Positions 1 through 6,496 of a stretch of 7,123 nt of DNA are shown in pieces. The stretch comes from Pontiella sp. Lineage in GTDB: Bacteria > Verrucomicrobiota > Kiritimatiellia > Kiritimatiellales > Pontiellaceae. A program made the position numbers and the translations under genes. Below the pieces are notes generated by a model. The model was not told where the DNA came from, made no database searches, and saw only the letters and a program-made list of their open reading frames with translations. How positions within the stretch are numbered: the stretch's first letter is position 1; each line of letters starts with the position of its first letter. The DNA lies in contig JAOZSZ010000072.1 in NCBI GenBank assembly GCA_029939385.1, forward strand, positions 1-7,123. Direction: 5' to 3'.

Positions 1-751
1 GGATGAAGGCTGCGAATAGTTTGATGAGGGTTTGTTCGGCGGCGGAAATTTGTGCTTCGTGGGAGGGGTCGGCGCTGAGGCGTATTTTTACTTTCCCTTG
101 AGCAGGATAAAACCCGAGATCAATGTTTTTGGGGTTAAATTTTGCGTCTTCGAGAAGGGTGACAATATCGGACTCGCCAATTCCTTGGGTTTGGACCATA
201 CGAATCAGTTTTGGTTTTGCATCGATATAGTGGCTTCTCAGCCAGGGGATGATTTCTTCGTTGAGGATGGCTTTAAATTCGTTGGGTGGGCCGGGAAGAA
301 TGAATAGGTTTTTGTTGTTGGGTTGTTCGATCCGCTGGCCGGGCGCGGCGCCGGCAGAATTGGGTAAGACGGTTGCGCCCTCCAGTACGAGTGCTTGCCG
401 TTCGGCGGCGGGCGTCATTTTGCGTCCTCGTGCGGCATAGCGTTTGGTGATGATGGCTACGGTGGTGGAATCAAGGACGATGTTTAGTTTCAGAATTTGG
501 GCAAGCGCCTCGCGGGTGATATCGTCGGGGGTGGGGCCGAGGCCGCCGCTTACGAATACAAGATCGGTGCGGGTGAGGGCTTCCTGAATGGTGCTTCCAA
601 TGATTGAAGGTTCATCGGGGATGGTGGTGTCGCGTATAAGTTGAAGTCCGATGGCGGCGAGCGCGCCGCCAAGGGTTTGTCCGTGTAGATTTAGTGTCTG
701 CCCGCTGAGTAGTTCATTGCCGATGGAAATGAGTTCTGCTTGATTGTTCAT
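1..751 (-). CDS. cinA: CinA-family protein, N-terminal part (3' end beyond window)
   Basis: The reverse strand translates without a stop from ATG at 751 to the window edge, giving 250 residues. Residues 5-170 are a MoCF/MoaB-like domain: it opens with ELISIGNELLSG (6-17), carries the diagnostic GGLGPTPDDIT (69-79), then LPGPPNEF (152-159). A GIGES motif follows near residue 192, starting the small middle domain. In full-length CinA (about 400-420 residues) the C-terminal PncC-like nicotinamide-nucleotide amidase domain comes next. It would lie off the left edge, so its presence cannot be judged. Family knowledge: the N-terminal domain is an ADP-ribose/NAD-type pyrophosphatase and the C-terminal domain deamidates NMN in pyridine nucleotide salvage. 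The start is supported by a good ribosome binding site six bases upstream. The gene is divergent from the pseudouridine synthase gene. Family identity is near certain; whether the protein is bifunctional is unknown. Confidence 0.95.
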   Translation of the reverse strand, partial: MNNQAELISIGNELLSGQTLNLHGQTLGGALAAIGLQLIRDTTIPDEPSIIGSTIQEALTRTDLVFVSGGLGPTPDDITREALAQILKLNIVLDSTTVAIITKRYAARGRKMTPAAERQALVLEGATVLPNSAGAAPGQRIEQPNNKNLFILPGPPNEFKAILNEEIIPWLRSHYIDAKPKLIRMVQTQGIGESDIVTLLEDAKFNPKNIDLGFYPAQGKVKIRLSADPSHEAQISAAEQTLIKLFAAFI

Positions 752-757
752 CGAGTG

Positions 758-763
758 CTCCTC
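758..763 (-). promoter_or_regulatory. Ribosome binding site of cinA
   Basis: On the minus strand GAGGAG sits six bases before the ATG at 751. It fixes the cinA start. It also lies in the region where upstream start candidates of the divergent pseudouridine synthase (740 and 767) would overlap the cinA leader. Confidence 0.8.
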
Positions 764-787
764 AAAATGCGAAGCTATCTTGAAGTT

Positions 788-1699
788 ATGAATGAAGCGA
801 ATCAATCCTTAAGCGTAGATGTCACGGGGCAGCGGCTAGATATTTTTCTGGCGGCGGCGGTGCCGGAGGTATCGCGTTCGCATTGGAAGGGTTTAATCCA
901 ATGTGGACGGGTGCTGGTGAATGGAGAAGGGTCGAAACCCAACCATAAATTACGGCGGGGCGATGGGGTGTCGTGGACTCTTGAGGACCCGGCTCCTGCC
1001 GAGGCACAACCTGAAAACATTCCCTTAGATATTTTGTTTGAGGATGATGCGGTGCTGGTGCTGTGCAAGCCCGCGGGGTTGGTGGTGCATCCGGCGGCGG
1101 GAAATGAAGCGGGAACGTTAGTCAATGCCTTGCTGTTTTATGATCCGATTTTTAAATCGGTAGAGCGTGCGGGGATTGTGCATCGGCTCGATAAGGATAC
1201 GAGCGGGGTGATGGTGGTGGCAAAAACGGAACAAGCGATGGCGGAATTGCAACGTCAGTTTAAGGCGCGGGAGACCCGAAAAGAATATCGTGCATTCGTG
1301 TGGGGGAGCTTGCCTCTAAAGGGGCGAATCGAAACATTCATTGGGCGGCATCCTAAGCATCGCAAAAAAATGGCGGTGCTTACCGAGGGGGGGCGCAAGG
1401 CGATATCGACCTTTCAGGTTTTGGAAACCTTTGCTGAAATAACCTTTGCCCAAGTGAAAATAGAAACCGGACGTACACACCAAATTCGCGTTCATATGGC
1501 GCATCTGAGGCATCCGATTGTGGGGGATAGAGTGTACGGCCGCGCTCGAAAAAATAGATTACCGATGGAGGTTGGCCGGCAGATGCTGCACGCAGCTAAG
1601 CTGGAGTTTGTTCATCCAACTACGGGGAAAAGGCTTTCCTTCGAAGCACCGTTATCTAATGATATGCACCTTCTTTTAGAAACATTGCGGAACAAATAA
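788..1699 (+). CDS. rluD: RluA/RluD-family 23S rRNA pseudouridine synthase
   Basis: The protein has 303 residues from the ATG at 788. Residues 10-65 form an S4 RNA-binding domain (GQRLDIFLA at 14-22, then a VLVNG turn at 42-46). Residues 85-285 form the RluA-type catalytic domain. The signature HRLDKDTSG is at 132-140 with catalytic Asp135, and TGRTHQIRVH at 228-237 is the conserved substrate-site segment. The S4-plus-catalytic architecture and length match RluD, which makes pseudouridines in helix 69 of 23S rRNA. RluC or an unassigned RluA-family target cannot be excluded by eye. Start choice: the frame is open from a TTG at 740 and an ATG at 767, but homology begins only around residue 10 of the 788 form. 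No start has a strong Shine-Dalgarno. Its TAA lies one base before the next ATG, so it is probably cotranscribed with the uracil-DNA glycosylase gene. A run of seven G at 1387-1393 lies inside the frame. Confidence 0.92.
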   Translation: MNEANQSLSVDVTGQRLDIFLAAAVPEVSRSHWKGLIQCGRVLVNGEGSKPNHKLRRGDGVSWTLEDPAPAEAQPENIPLDILFEDDAVLVLCKPAGLVVHPAAGNEAGTLVNALLFYDPIFKSVERAGIVHRLDKDTSGVMVVAKTEQAMAELQRQFKARETRKEYRAFVWGSLPLKGRIETFIGRHPKHRKKMAVLTEGGRKAISTFQVLETFAEITFAQVKIETGRTHQIRVHMAHLRHPIVGDRVYGRARKNRLPMEVGRQMLHAAKLEFVHPTTGKRLSFEAPLSNDMHLLLETLRNK

Positions 1700-1700
1700 A

Positions 1701-2453
1701 ATGGCTGAAACCACATTCTATAGCCTTCTTGGCGATCTAGAGAATTATTTAAACGATCAACGCGACACCGGGGTTCAGCGTTTGGAAGTTGATCGTGCGG
1801 TATTAGCAGAATTGGCGAAGGAACCTACGATTGATCCGGTTGAGGCGCTTGCCGTTGAGACGGCGGGTGTTCCTGAAAACTTTCAATCTTTGGAGGCGAT
1901 TGCGGAGCATGTTTTATCCTGTCGGAGTTGTTCGCTATGCCAAACTCGCACGAATCCGGTTTTTGGGGAGGGATGTACTGATTCTCCAGATATTCTGTTT
2001 GTGGGAGAGGGGCCGGGGGCAAGTGAGGATGCGCAGGGTCGTCCATTTGTTGGAAAGGCGGGGCAACTTTTAACCAAGATGATTGAGGCCATGGGGTACA
2101 AGCGAGAGCAGGTCTTTATTACGAATATTATAAAATGTTGCCCGCCCAATCATCGTTCTCCGCTTCCGGAGGAGATGGAAATTTGTCTTCCTTATCTGCG
2201 GCAGCAGATTGAGATGATTCAACCCAAAGTGGTCGTCGGGCTTGGCGCCACCGCCATAAAAGGGTTGCTGGGAAAGACCGCCGGCATTACTCGATTACGC
2301 GGAACGTGGCAGGAATATCAAGGCATCAAGTTAATGCCAACCTTTCACCCGTCGTATCTCCTCCGCGATCCGTCGAAAAAGAAAATCGTTTGGCAGGATC
2401 TGCAACTTGTGCTTAAGGCGCTAGGAAGGGAAGCGCCGGCCAAGGGAAAATAG
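1701..2453 (+). CDS. udg: Family 4 uracil-DNA glycosylase, 4Fe-4S type
   Basis: The 250-residue enzyme removes uracil from DNA to start base-excision repair. The catalytic core runs from about 74 to 240. Motif A is GEGPGASED (102-110) followed by GRPFVGKAGQLL (113-124), and the late motif HPSYLLR is at 216-222. The four expected iron-sulfur ligands are visible as Cys74-x2-Cys77, then Cys146 and Cys162, with the 16-residue interval known from the Thermus enzyme. The segment after Cys146 reads C-PPNHRSPLPEEMEIC, where the usual Arg next to the cysteine is replaced by Cys147. Cys80 is a further extra cysteine. About 73 residues precede the cluster, against roughly 13 in Thermus UDGa. This extension contains a short helical-looking GDLENYLNDQRDTGVQRLEV segment of unknown role. 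The gene starts two bases after the rluD stop and ends in a tandem TAG-TGA. Family assignment is secure. Confidence 0.93.
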   Translation: MAETTFYSLLGDLENYLNDQRDTGVQRLEVDRAVLAELAKEPTIDPVEALAVETAGVPENFQSLEAIAEHVLSCRSCSLCQTRTNPVFGEGCTDSPDILFVGEGPGASEDAQGRPFVGKAGQLLTKMIEAMGYKREQVFITNIIKCCPPNHRSPLPEEMEICLPYLRQQIEMIQPKVVVGLGATAIKGLLGKTAGITRLRGTWQEYQGIKLMPTFHPSYLLRDPSKKKIVWQDLQLVLKALGREAPAKGK

Positions 2454-2531
2454 TGAGAATGCGCGGTGTATTAATCCGTTGGTTGATGAGTACAGAATAT
2501 TTTAGTGAAAAAGGGCGGATCTTAGCCTAAC

Positions 2532-3164
2532 ATGTTGAGAATTATGGTTATCGATATAAATCTAAACGCTGAAAAAGTCTCGAAAGAGGAGGTAGAGCCT
2601 TCTGATCGTGAGCTGGTTCTTCAATCTCAGAAAGGAGATGTGCAAGCGTTTGAACAACTCGTCGAGCGTTACCACCGAAAGATTTATGGGCTGACCTATA
2701 ATATGACGAGTAATCGTGAAGATGCCGAAGACTTGACTCAGGACGTTTTTGTGAAGGCCTTTGAGGCGCTTCCTCGCTTTAAAGGTAAATCATCTTTTTA
2801 TACGTGGATCTACCGCATTGCCGTTAATAAAACCATTAACTACCGCAAGAAACGGAACCGAAAGCGGGCGTTGAGTCTGGATCAGTTTGATCAGGAGATT
2901 AAGACCGATGACGTCTATCACGATCTTACATCGAAGGGATCACCTCTTCGAAACCTAAGCTTATCAGAACTTCAGATAAAATTGAACGAAGCCTTACAGA
3001 GTCTGTCTGAAAACCACAGAATCGTGGTGGTTATGCATGATATGCAGGGGATTCCGCACGAAAAAATTGCAAAGGTGGTGGGCGCATCGGTCGGTACGGT
3101 TCGGTCGAGATTGTTCTACGCAAGAAGACAGATGCAGGCAGAGTTATCGGAATTTATAAAATAA
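2532..3164 (+). CDS. ECF-type (RpoE-like) RNA polymerase sigma factor
   Basis: The 210-residue protein has the two-domain ECF layout. Sigma region 2 spans about 39-108, with the core-binding DAEDLTQDVFVKAF at 64-77 and the -10-recognition segment SSFYTWIYRIAVNKTINY at 87-104, followed by a very basic KKRNRKR stretch. Region 4 spans about 148-205, with a helix-turn-helix at 175-201 (IAKVVGASVGTVRSRLFYAR) that would read the -35 element. No sigma 1.1 or region 3 is present. The start at 2532 is the first ATG; a second at 2544 is possible, and neither has a strong ribosome binding site. The gene follows udg after 78 bases with no clear terminator, so readthrough from rluD-udg is likely. Its stop overlaps the next start (TAATG), the usual sigma/anti-sigma coupling. 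The regulon cannot be told from this window. Confidence 0.94.
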   Translation: MLRIMVIDINLNAEKVSKEEVEPSDRELVLQSQKGDVQAFEQLVERYHRKIYGLTYNMTSNREDAEDLTQDVFVKAFEALPRFKGKSSFYTWIYRIAVNKTINYRKKRNRKRALSLDQFDQEIKTDDVYHDLTSKGSPLRNLSLSELQIKLNEALQSLSENHRIVVVMHDMQGIPHEKIAKVVGASVGTVRSRLFYARRQMQAELSEFIK

Positions 3165-3634
3165 TGAACAGGAATGACAATATAGAAATAATGGAAGAGG
3201 AACAGGTGGATCTGTTGCTCAGAAGGTTATTGCATCTCAAGCGATATGAGACGCCATCGCTTGAGCGTATAACTAAAAATAAACACAACATTATGCGTCG
3301 CGTTCGTGATGCCAGCCATAAGTCGCGATGGACGTTGGCAGACCTTCTTGAACTAAATATACCTTGGTTCTTTGCGGAGCCCCGTTATGGCATTGCGGCT
3401 CTATTCATTGTTTTTGCCGGCCTACAGTTTTTGGGAATTAATTCTCAGAAAACGGAACAAAATAAAGTGGATTTCTATATTTCTAATCGTAACTTGGCCG
3501 CGATTGAATCCCCGGTAACTTTTTCAACGAATCACATTTCCTACCCTAAACTCCCCGATAACCTTCAGCTTTTTCCTTATCAACAAGGGAATGACCAAGT
3601 TAAATTTGTGGAACGGGTAGAGGAAAAGAAATAG
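3164..3634 (+). CDS. Single-pass membrane protein, putative anti-sigma factor
   Basis: The 156-residue product has no recognisable catalytic motif. Residues 1-73 are polar and helical-looking (EEEQVDLLLRRLLHLKRYET at 11-30), with a basic stretch at 37-55 and Arg74 just before the membrane segment. Residues 75-92 form one hydrophobic segment (YGIAALFIVFAGLQFLGI). The remaining 64 residues are polar and would be periplasmic by the positive-inside rule. An ECF sigma gene directly upstream with a one-base start/stop overlap (TAATG), plus N-in single-span topology, fits a membrane anti-sigma factor that holds the sigma through its cytoplasmic domain. The HxxxCxxC zinc anti-sigma motif is absent, and the protein has no cysteine at all. 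The anti-sigma role is inference from context. It could instead be another sigma-linked signalling or envelope protein. Its TAG stop forms the first base of the downstream terminator hairpin. Confidence 0.6.
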   Translation: MNRNDNIEIMEEEQVDLLLRRLLHLKRYETPSLERITKNKHNIMRRVRDASHKSRWTLADLLELNIPWFFAEPRYGIAALFIVFAGLQFLGINSQKTEQNKVDFYISNRNLAAIESPVTFSTNHISYPKLPDNLQLFPYQQGNDQVKFVERVEEKK

Positions 3635-3708
3635 ACCCTCTTCTCTTTTTTAAAAAATAAAAGCGCCCTAAAAGTAGGACGCTTTTTGTTTTTAAGAGCG
3701 AGAGGGTC
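3634..3708. terminator. Bidirectional terminator between convergent operons
   Basis: The inner stem pairs AAAAGCG (3659-3665) with CGCTTTT (3680-3686) and CCTA (3667-3670) with TAGG (3675-3678). There is one C-A mismatch, and the loop is AAAG. An A-run at 3652-3657 can extend pairing into the T-run at 3689-3693. The plus strand follows the stem with CTTTTTGTTTTT and the minus strand with a T-rich tract over 3651-3662, so both the sigma/membrane-protein transcript and the rpiB-glyA transcript can end here. An outer inverted repeat, GACCCTCT (3634-3641) with AGAGGGTC (3701-3708), encloses the whole element. Confidence 0.85.
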
Positions 3709-3726
3709 CTCCCCTATATTTTTATT

Positions 3727-5406
3727 TTATGGAAGAGGAAACTCTGCGGTGAGGGCAATGACTTCCTCACGAACTTGGGCAATGACCACGGCATTGTCCG
3801 TATTCCGAAGAACGCGTTTAATGAAGTCCGCAATTTTTTCCATCTCCGCTTCTTTCATACCCCGCGTGGTAATGGCTGGGGTGCCAATACGAATGCCGGA
3901 GGTCACAAAGGGGCTTTTCTTGTCGAATGGGATTCCATTCTTATTCACCGTAATTGCGGCCTTATCTAGTGCTAATGCGGCATCCTTGCCGGTAATGCCA
4001 ATGCCCGTTATATCGACCAACATGAGGTGGTTGTCCGTGCCACCAGAGACCAATCGAATATCATCATCTGCAAGTGCGGCCGCCAGTGCTTGGGCATTTT
4101 TTACGACCTGTTGCTGGTACTGCTTGAATGCAGGCTGGAGGATCTCATGAAAACAAACGGCCTTGGCGGCAATCGTATGCATCAGGGGGCCGCCTTGGAT
4201 GCCAGGAAAGACCTGTTTGTCGATATCGGCGGCAAACTTTTCTTTACAGAGAATCATTCCGCCGCGCGGGCCGCGCAAGGTTTTGTGTGTGGTGGTGGTC
4301 ACAAAGTCAGCATGCGGAACAGGGCTGGGGTGGCAACCTGTTGCTACGAGACCCGCAATATGTGCCATGTCCACCATTAAGTAGGCCCCCACGCTGTCGG
4401 CCGTTTTGCGAAGCTTCTTGAAATCAATAATGCGTGAGTAAGCACTTGCGCCGGCCACGATCATTTTGGGCTTATGTTCATCCGCCAGCTTTTGGAGTTG
4501 ATCATAGTCAATCTGTTCGTCTTCTTGATCGACCCCGTAAGGAACAATATTAAAGAAACGACCCGAAAAATTCATCGGATGTCCGTGGGTTAGGTGTCCG
4601 CCTTCGGCCAAACTCATGGCGAGGATGGTATCGCCCGGATTAAGGACGGCAAAGTATACGCCCATATTCGCACCACTTCCGGAGTGAGGTTGCACATTAA
4701 CATGCTCGGCCCCAAAGATTTCTTTCGCGCGGTCAATGGCGAGGCGTTCTGCTTCGTCAACCCATTCGCATCCGTTGTACCAGCGCTTGGCCGGATAGCC
4801 TTCGGCATACTTGTTGGTCATCCGCGATCCCTGTACTTCACGAACCGCTTTGCTCACAATATTTTCAGAAGCAATCAGTTCAAGATTTTCAAGCTGACGT
4901 TGATCTTCTTTTTTAAGTAAGGCATAGATTTCTGGATCGGTGTCGTAGACGGCGATGGTGCCTGTGTTTTCGAGGGCATAGTCCTTAATCTTATTCACGC
5001 GCCGTTCGTGGCGGCCGCCTTCGAATTCAGCCGTAAGCCATGCGTCGAGAATGGCGTTGGCATTCTCTTCGGTCGTAAATTTTCCAGAAAAGCAGAGTAC
5101 GTTCGCATTGTTATGCTGGCGTGCGAGGGTTGCTGTTTCGGCATTATGGCAAAGGGCGGCGCGGACGCGCGGGAATTTATTGGCCATAATACTTACCCCG
5201 ATGCCGGTGGTGCAAATGACAATCCCTTGATCGACGGCGGCCGTAGAGACTTTATTCGCGACGGCGGCCGCATAGTCAGAATAGTCGACCGATTCTGCAC
5301 TGTTTGTGCCGAGATCCTCAACGAGGATATCTTTTTTATGAAGTGCTTCGATAATACAGGTTTTTAGTGCGTAGCCCCCGTGGTCTGATCCAATTGCAAT
5401 TTTCAT
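3727..5406 (-). CDS. rpiB-glyA: Fused ribose-5-phosphate isomerase B / serine hydroxymethyltransferase
   Basis: One 559-residue frame holds two complete enzymes. Residues 1-145 are RpiB: SDHGG at 7-11, catalytic Cys65 in CTTGIG (65-70), HNNANVL at 98-104 and the phosphate-binding GGRHERR at 130-136. Residues from about 158 to 559 are PLP-dependent [13 protein letters not shown] (174-182), TNKYAEGYP (197-205), [11 protein letters not shown] (237-247) and [11 protein letters not shown] (373-383) with PLP lysine Lys375, ending in a normal SHMT C-terminus. Known activities are ribulose-5-P/ribose-5-P interconversion, and serine plus THF to glycine plus methylene-THF, both cytoplasmic. The linker (about 145-158) contains no in-frame ATG, GTG or TTG. 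The nearest upstream candidate is a GTG at codon 137 (4998-4996) without a visible Shine-Dalgarno, and the next ATG is at codon 196, past the SHMT N-terminal motifs. A single bifunctional product is therefore the simplest reading. AAAAGG lies eight bases before the ATG. It is the last gene of the sua5-phosphatase operon. Confidence 0.96.
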   Translation of the reverse strand: MKIAIGSDHGGYALKTCIIEALHKKDILVEDLGTNSAESVDYSDYAAAVANKVSTAAVDQGIVICTTGIGVSIMANKFPRVRAALCHNAETATLARQHNNANVLCFSGKFTTEENANAILDAWLTAEFEGGRHERRVNKIKDYALENTGTIAVYDTDPEIYALLKKEDQRQLENLELIASENIVSKAVREVQGSRMTNKYAEGYPAKRWYNGCEWVDEAERLAIDRAKEIFGAEHVNVQPHSGSGANMGVYFAVLNPGDTILAMSLAEGGHLTHGHPMNFSGRFFNIVPYGVDQEDEQIDYDQLQKLADEHKPKMIVAGASAYSRIIDFKKLRKTADSVGAYLMVDMAHIAGLVATGCHPSPVPHADFVTTTTHKTLRGPRGGMILCKEKFAADIDKQVFPGIQGGPLMHTIAAKAVCFHEILQPAFKQYQQQVVKNAQALAAALADDDIRLVSGGTDNHLMLVDITGIGITGKDAALALDKAAITVNKNGIPFDKKSPFVTSGIRIGTPAITTRGMKEAEMEKIADFIKRVLRNTDNAVVIAQVREEVIALTAEFPLP

Positions 5407-5420
5407 AAAACGAGCCTTTT

Positions 5421-5879
5421 TTAATAATTTTCAGTGCGGATAAAAAGAATCAAGTCCGCAAGGGCTCGATCAATTTCATCTCGTGTTTGTTGATAGATAT
5501 AAAGAGAGCCGCCGAACGGATCAGAAATATCGGCAGGCACCTTTGATGTTCCGAACGATTTAATCAAGAAAACTTTATTTCCAACCGAGGGGAATTCTTG
5601 AAGGAGATCGGTGCGGTGCGCGGCCGTCATGGTGACGATCATATCGGCGGCATTAACCCGTTCGAAAGTAAGCGGCTGGCTTTGGTGTTTGGAGAGATCG
5701 ATCCCTAATTCGTTGGTGGCCTCCATTGCATGAGTGCTGGCGGGGGATCCCGATCTTGCATAAATACCGGCCGAGGATGCCTTCCATTCCGCGTCGCTAC
5801 CGATGCGGTGATTAAAGATGGCCTCGGCCATTGGGCTACGGCAGGTATTTCCTGTACAGACGAATAAAACGGTTTTCAT
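5421..5879 (-). CDS. ywlE: YwlE-type low-molecular-weight protein phosphatase, likely protein-arginine phosphatase
   Basis: The 152-residue protein has the LMW phosphatase P-loop CTGNTCRS at 8-15 (nucleophile Cys8, Arg14) and the general-acid loop DPFGGS at 120-125 (Asp120). Tyr-specific LMW-PTPs usually have a bulky residue where Bacillus YwlE has Thr11. Here the equivalent is Thr12, the residue known to favour phosphoarginine. The [13 protein letters not shown] segment (128-140) also closely follows YwlE. Cys13 corresponds to the second P-loop cysteine of YwlE. The most likely role is removing phosphate from arginine on proteins marked by an McsB-like kinase. No such kinase is in this window, so a Tyr or small-molecule substrate remains possible. 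Its ATG overlaps the sua5 stop (ATGA, 5876-5879), indicating translational coupling, and AAAGGAGA lies nine bases upstream (5889-5896). The rpiB-glyA ATG follows 14 bases after its stop. Confidence 0.88.
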   Translation of the reverse strand: MKTVLFVCTGNTCRSPMAEAIFNHRIGSDAEWKASSAGIYARSGSPASTHAMEATNELGIDLSKHQSQPLTFERVNAADMIVTMTAAHRTDLLQEFPSVGNKVFLIKSFGTSKVPADISDPFGGSLYIYQQTRDEIDRALADLILFIRTENY

Positions 5880-6490
5880 ATGTGTAGTTCTCCTTTGAAA
5901 ACGCGGACTATTTCCTTAAAGGGAATGCAGCCTTCGCGCAGGCACTCGATAGAATTCCCATCAACCTTAACAACACTGCTTGGAATGGCTTCTGTAGCGG
6001 AGGGGCCACTATCGAGGACCAGGTCGGCGTTAATAGCGGCCATGGCTTCCGTCGCCGATTGGGTATCGGGTTGATTGCTCAGGTTAGCGCTCGTTAAAGC
6101 GAGGGTGTGCTTGCATATTTTTGCTAGCGCCAGCGCCACGGCGTGGTTGGGTACGCGATAGCCCTCCCATCCCTCTAAGGTTTTCAGCACAATAGTCAGT
6201 GGGCCGGGCCAAAAGGTTTCGGCCAGTCGCTGCAAGCCAGCGGTCCAATTTATAGATACCGCCGCCACTTGCTCGGCATGAGCCACAAGCCGAGCCATGG
6301 GTTTATTCCCCTCGCGTCCCTTCGCGGCGATCAATTTTTCAAGGGCCCCAGGAACCGCGGGGTTACATGCGATTCCATAGACCGTTTCAGTTGGAACAAT
6401 CACGAGCCCGCTGCTTGCCAAGCAGTCGCGCGCCTCTTCTATTAAATTTGCTTGTGGGTTCTTCGCATCGATCTTTAGGATTTTTACCAT
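5876..6490 (-). CDS. sua5: L-threonylcarbamoyladenylate synthase (Sua5/YciO/YrdC family)
   Basis: The 204-residue protein is a single YrdC-type domain. It makes threonylcarbamoyl-AMP from threonine, bicarbonate and ATP, the first step of t6A37 modification of ANN-decoding tRNAs; TsaD and its partners do the transfer. Visible motifs are PTETVYGI (33-40), the K-x-R pair Lys57/Arg59 in AAKGREGNKPM, FWPGPLTIVL (93-102), RVPNH (112-116), TSANLSNQP (133-141), SSVV (171-174) and the terminal LREG (184-187). The length matches the short TsaC-like form without the extra Sua5 C-terminal domain. The start at 6490 fits the family N-terminus, but the bases just upstream (CTCTTCAA) contain no Shine-Dalgarno and a possible -10 lies only six bases away. 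The frame stays open about 37 codons further upstream, without homology. It is the first gene of the operon. Confidence 0.92.
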   Translation of the reverse strand: MVKILKIDAKNPQANLIEEARDCLASSGLVIVPTETVYGIACNPAVPGALEKLIAAKGREGNKPMARLVAHAEQVAAVSINWTAGLQRLAETFWPGPLTIVLKTLEGWEGYRVPNHAVALALAKICKHTLALTSANLSNQPDTQSATEAMAAINADLVLDSGPSATEAIPSSVVKVDGNSIECLREGCIPFKEIVRVFKGELHI

Positions 6491-6496
6491 TTGAAG

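Noticed and set aside
32..440. Two short plus-strand open frames at 32-307 and 249-440
   Set aside because: They lie antisense to the clear cinA coding sequence and show no family motif.
2417..2437. GGCGCT...AGCGCC hairpin near the end of udg
   Set aside because: The six-base stem has a nine-base loop, lies inside the coding sequence and is not followed by a T-run, so it is not a convincing terminator.
2454..2531. Gap before the sigma gene, inspected for a sigma-70 or ECF-type promoter
   Set aside because: Only partial matches (for example TTGGTT with TTTAGT at 16 bases) were found, too weak to annotate.
2586..2610. AGGAGG followed by GTG inside the sigma gene as an alternative start
   Set aside because: The GTG at 2608-2610 is out of frame with the sigma coding sequence.
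3686..5367. Several plus-strand open frames opposite the fused enzyme (e.g. 3686-4150, 4594-4920, 5008-5367)
   Set aside because: They are antisense shadows of the strongly conserved RpiB-SHMT frame, with unnatural residue composition.
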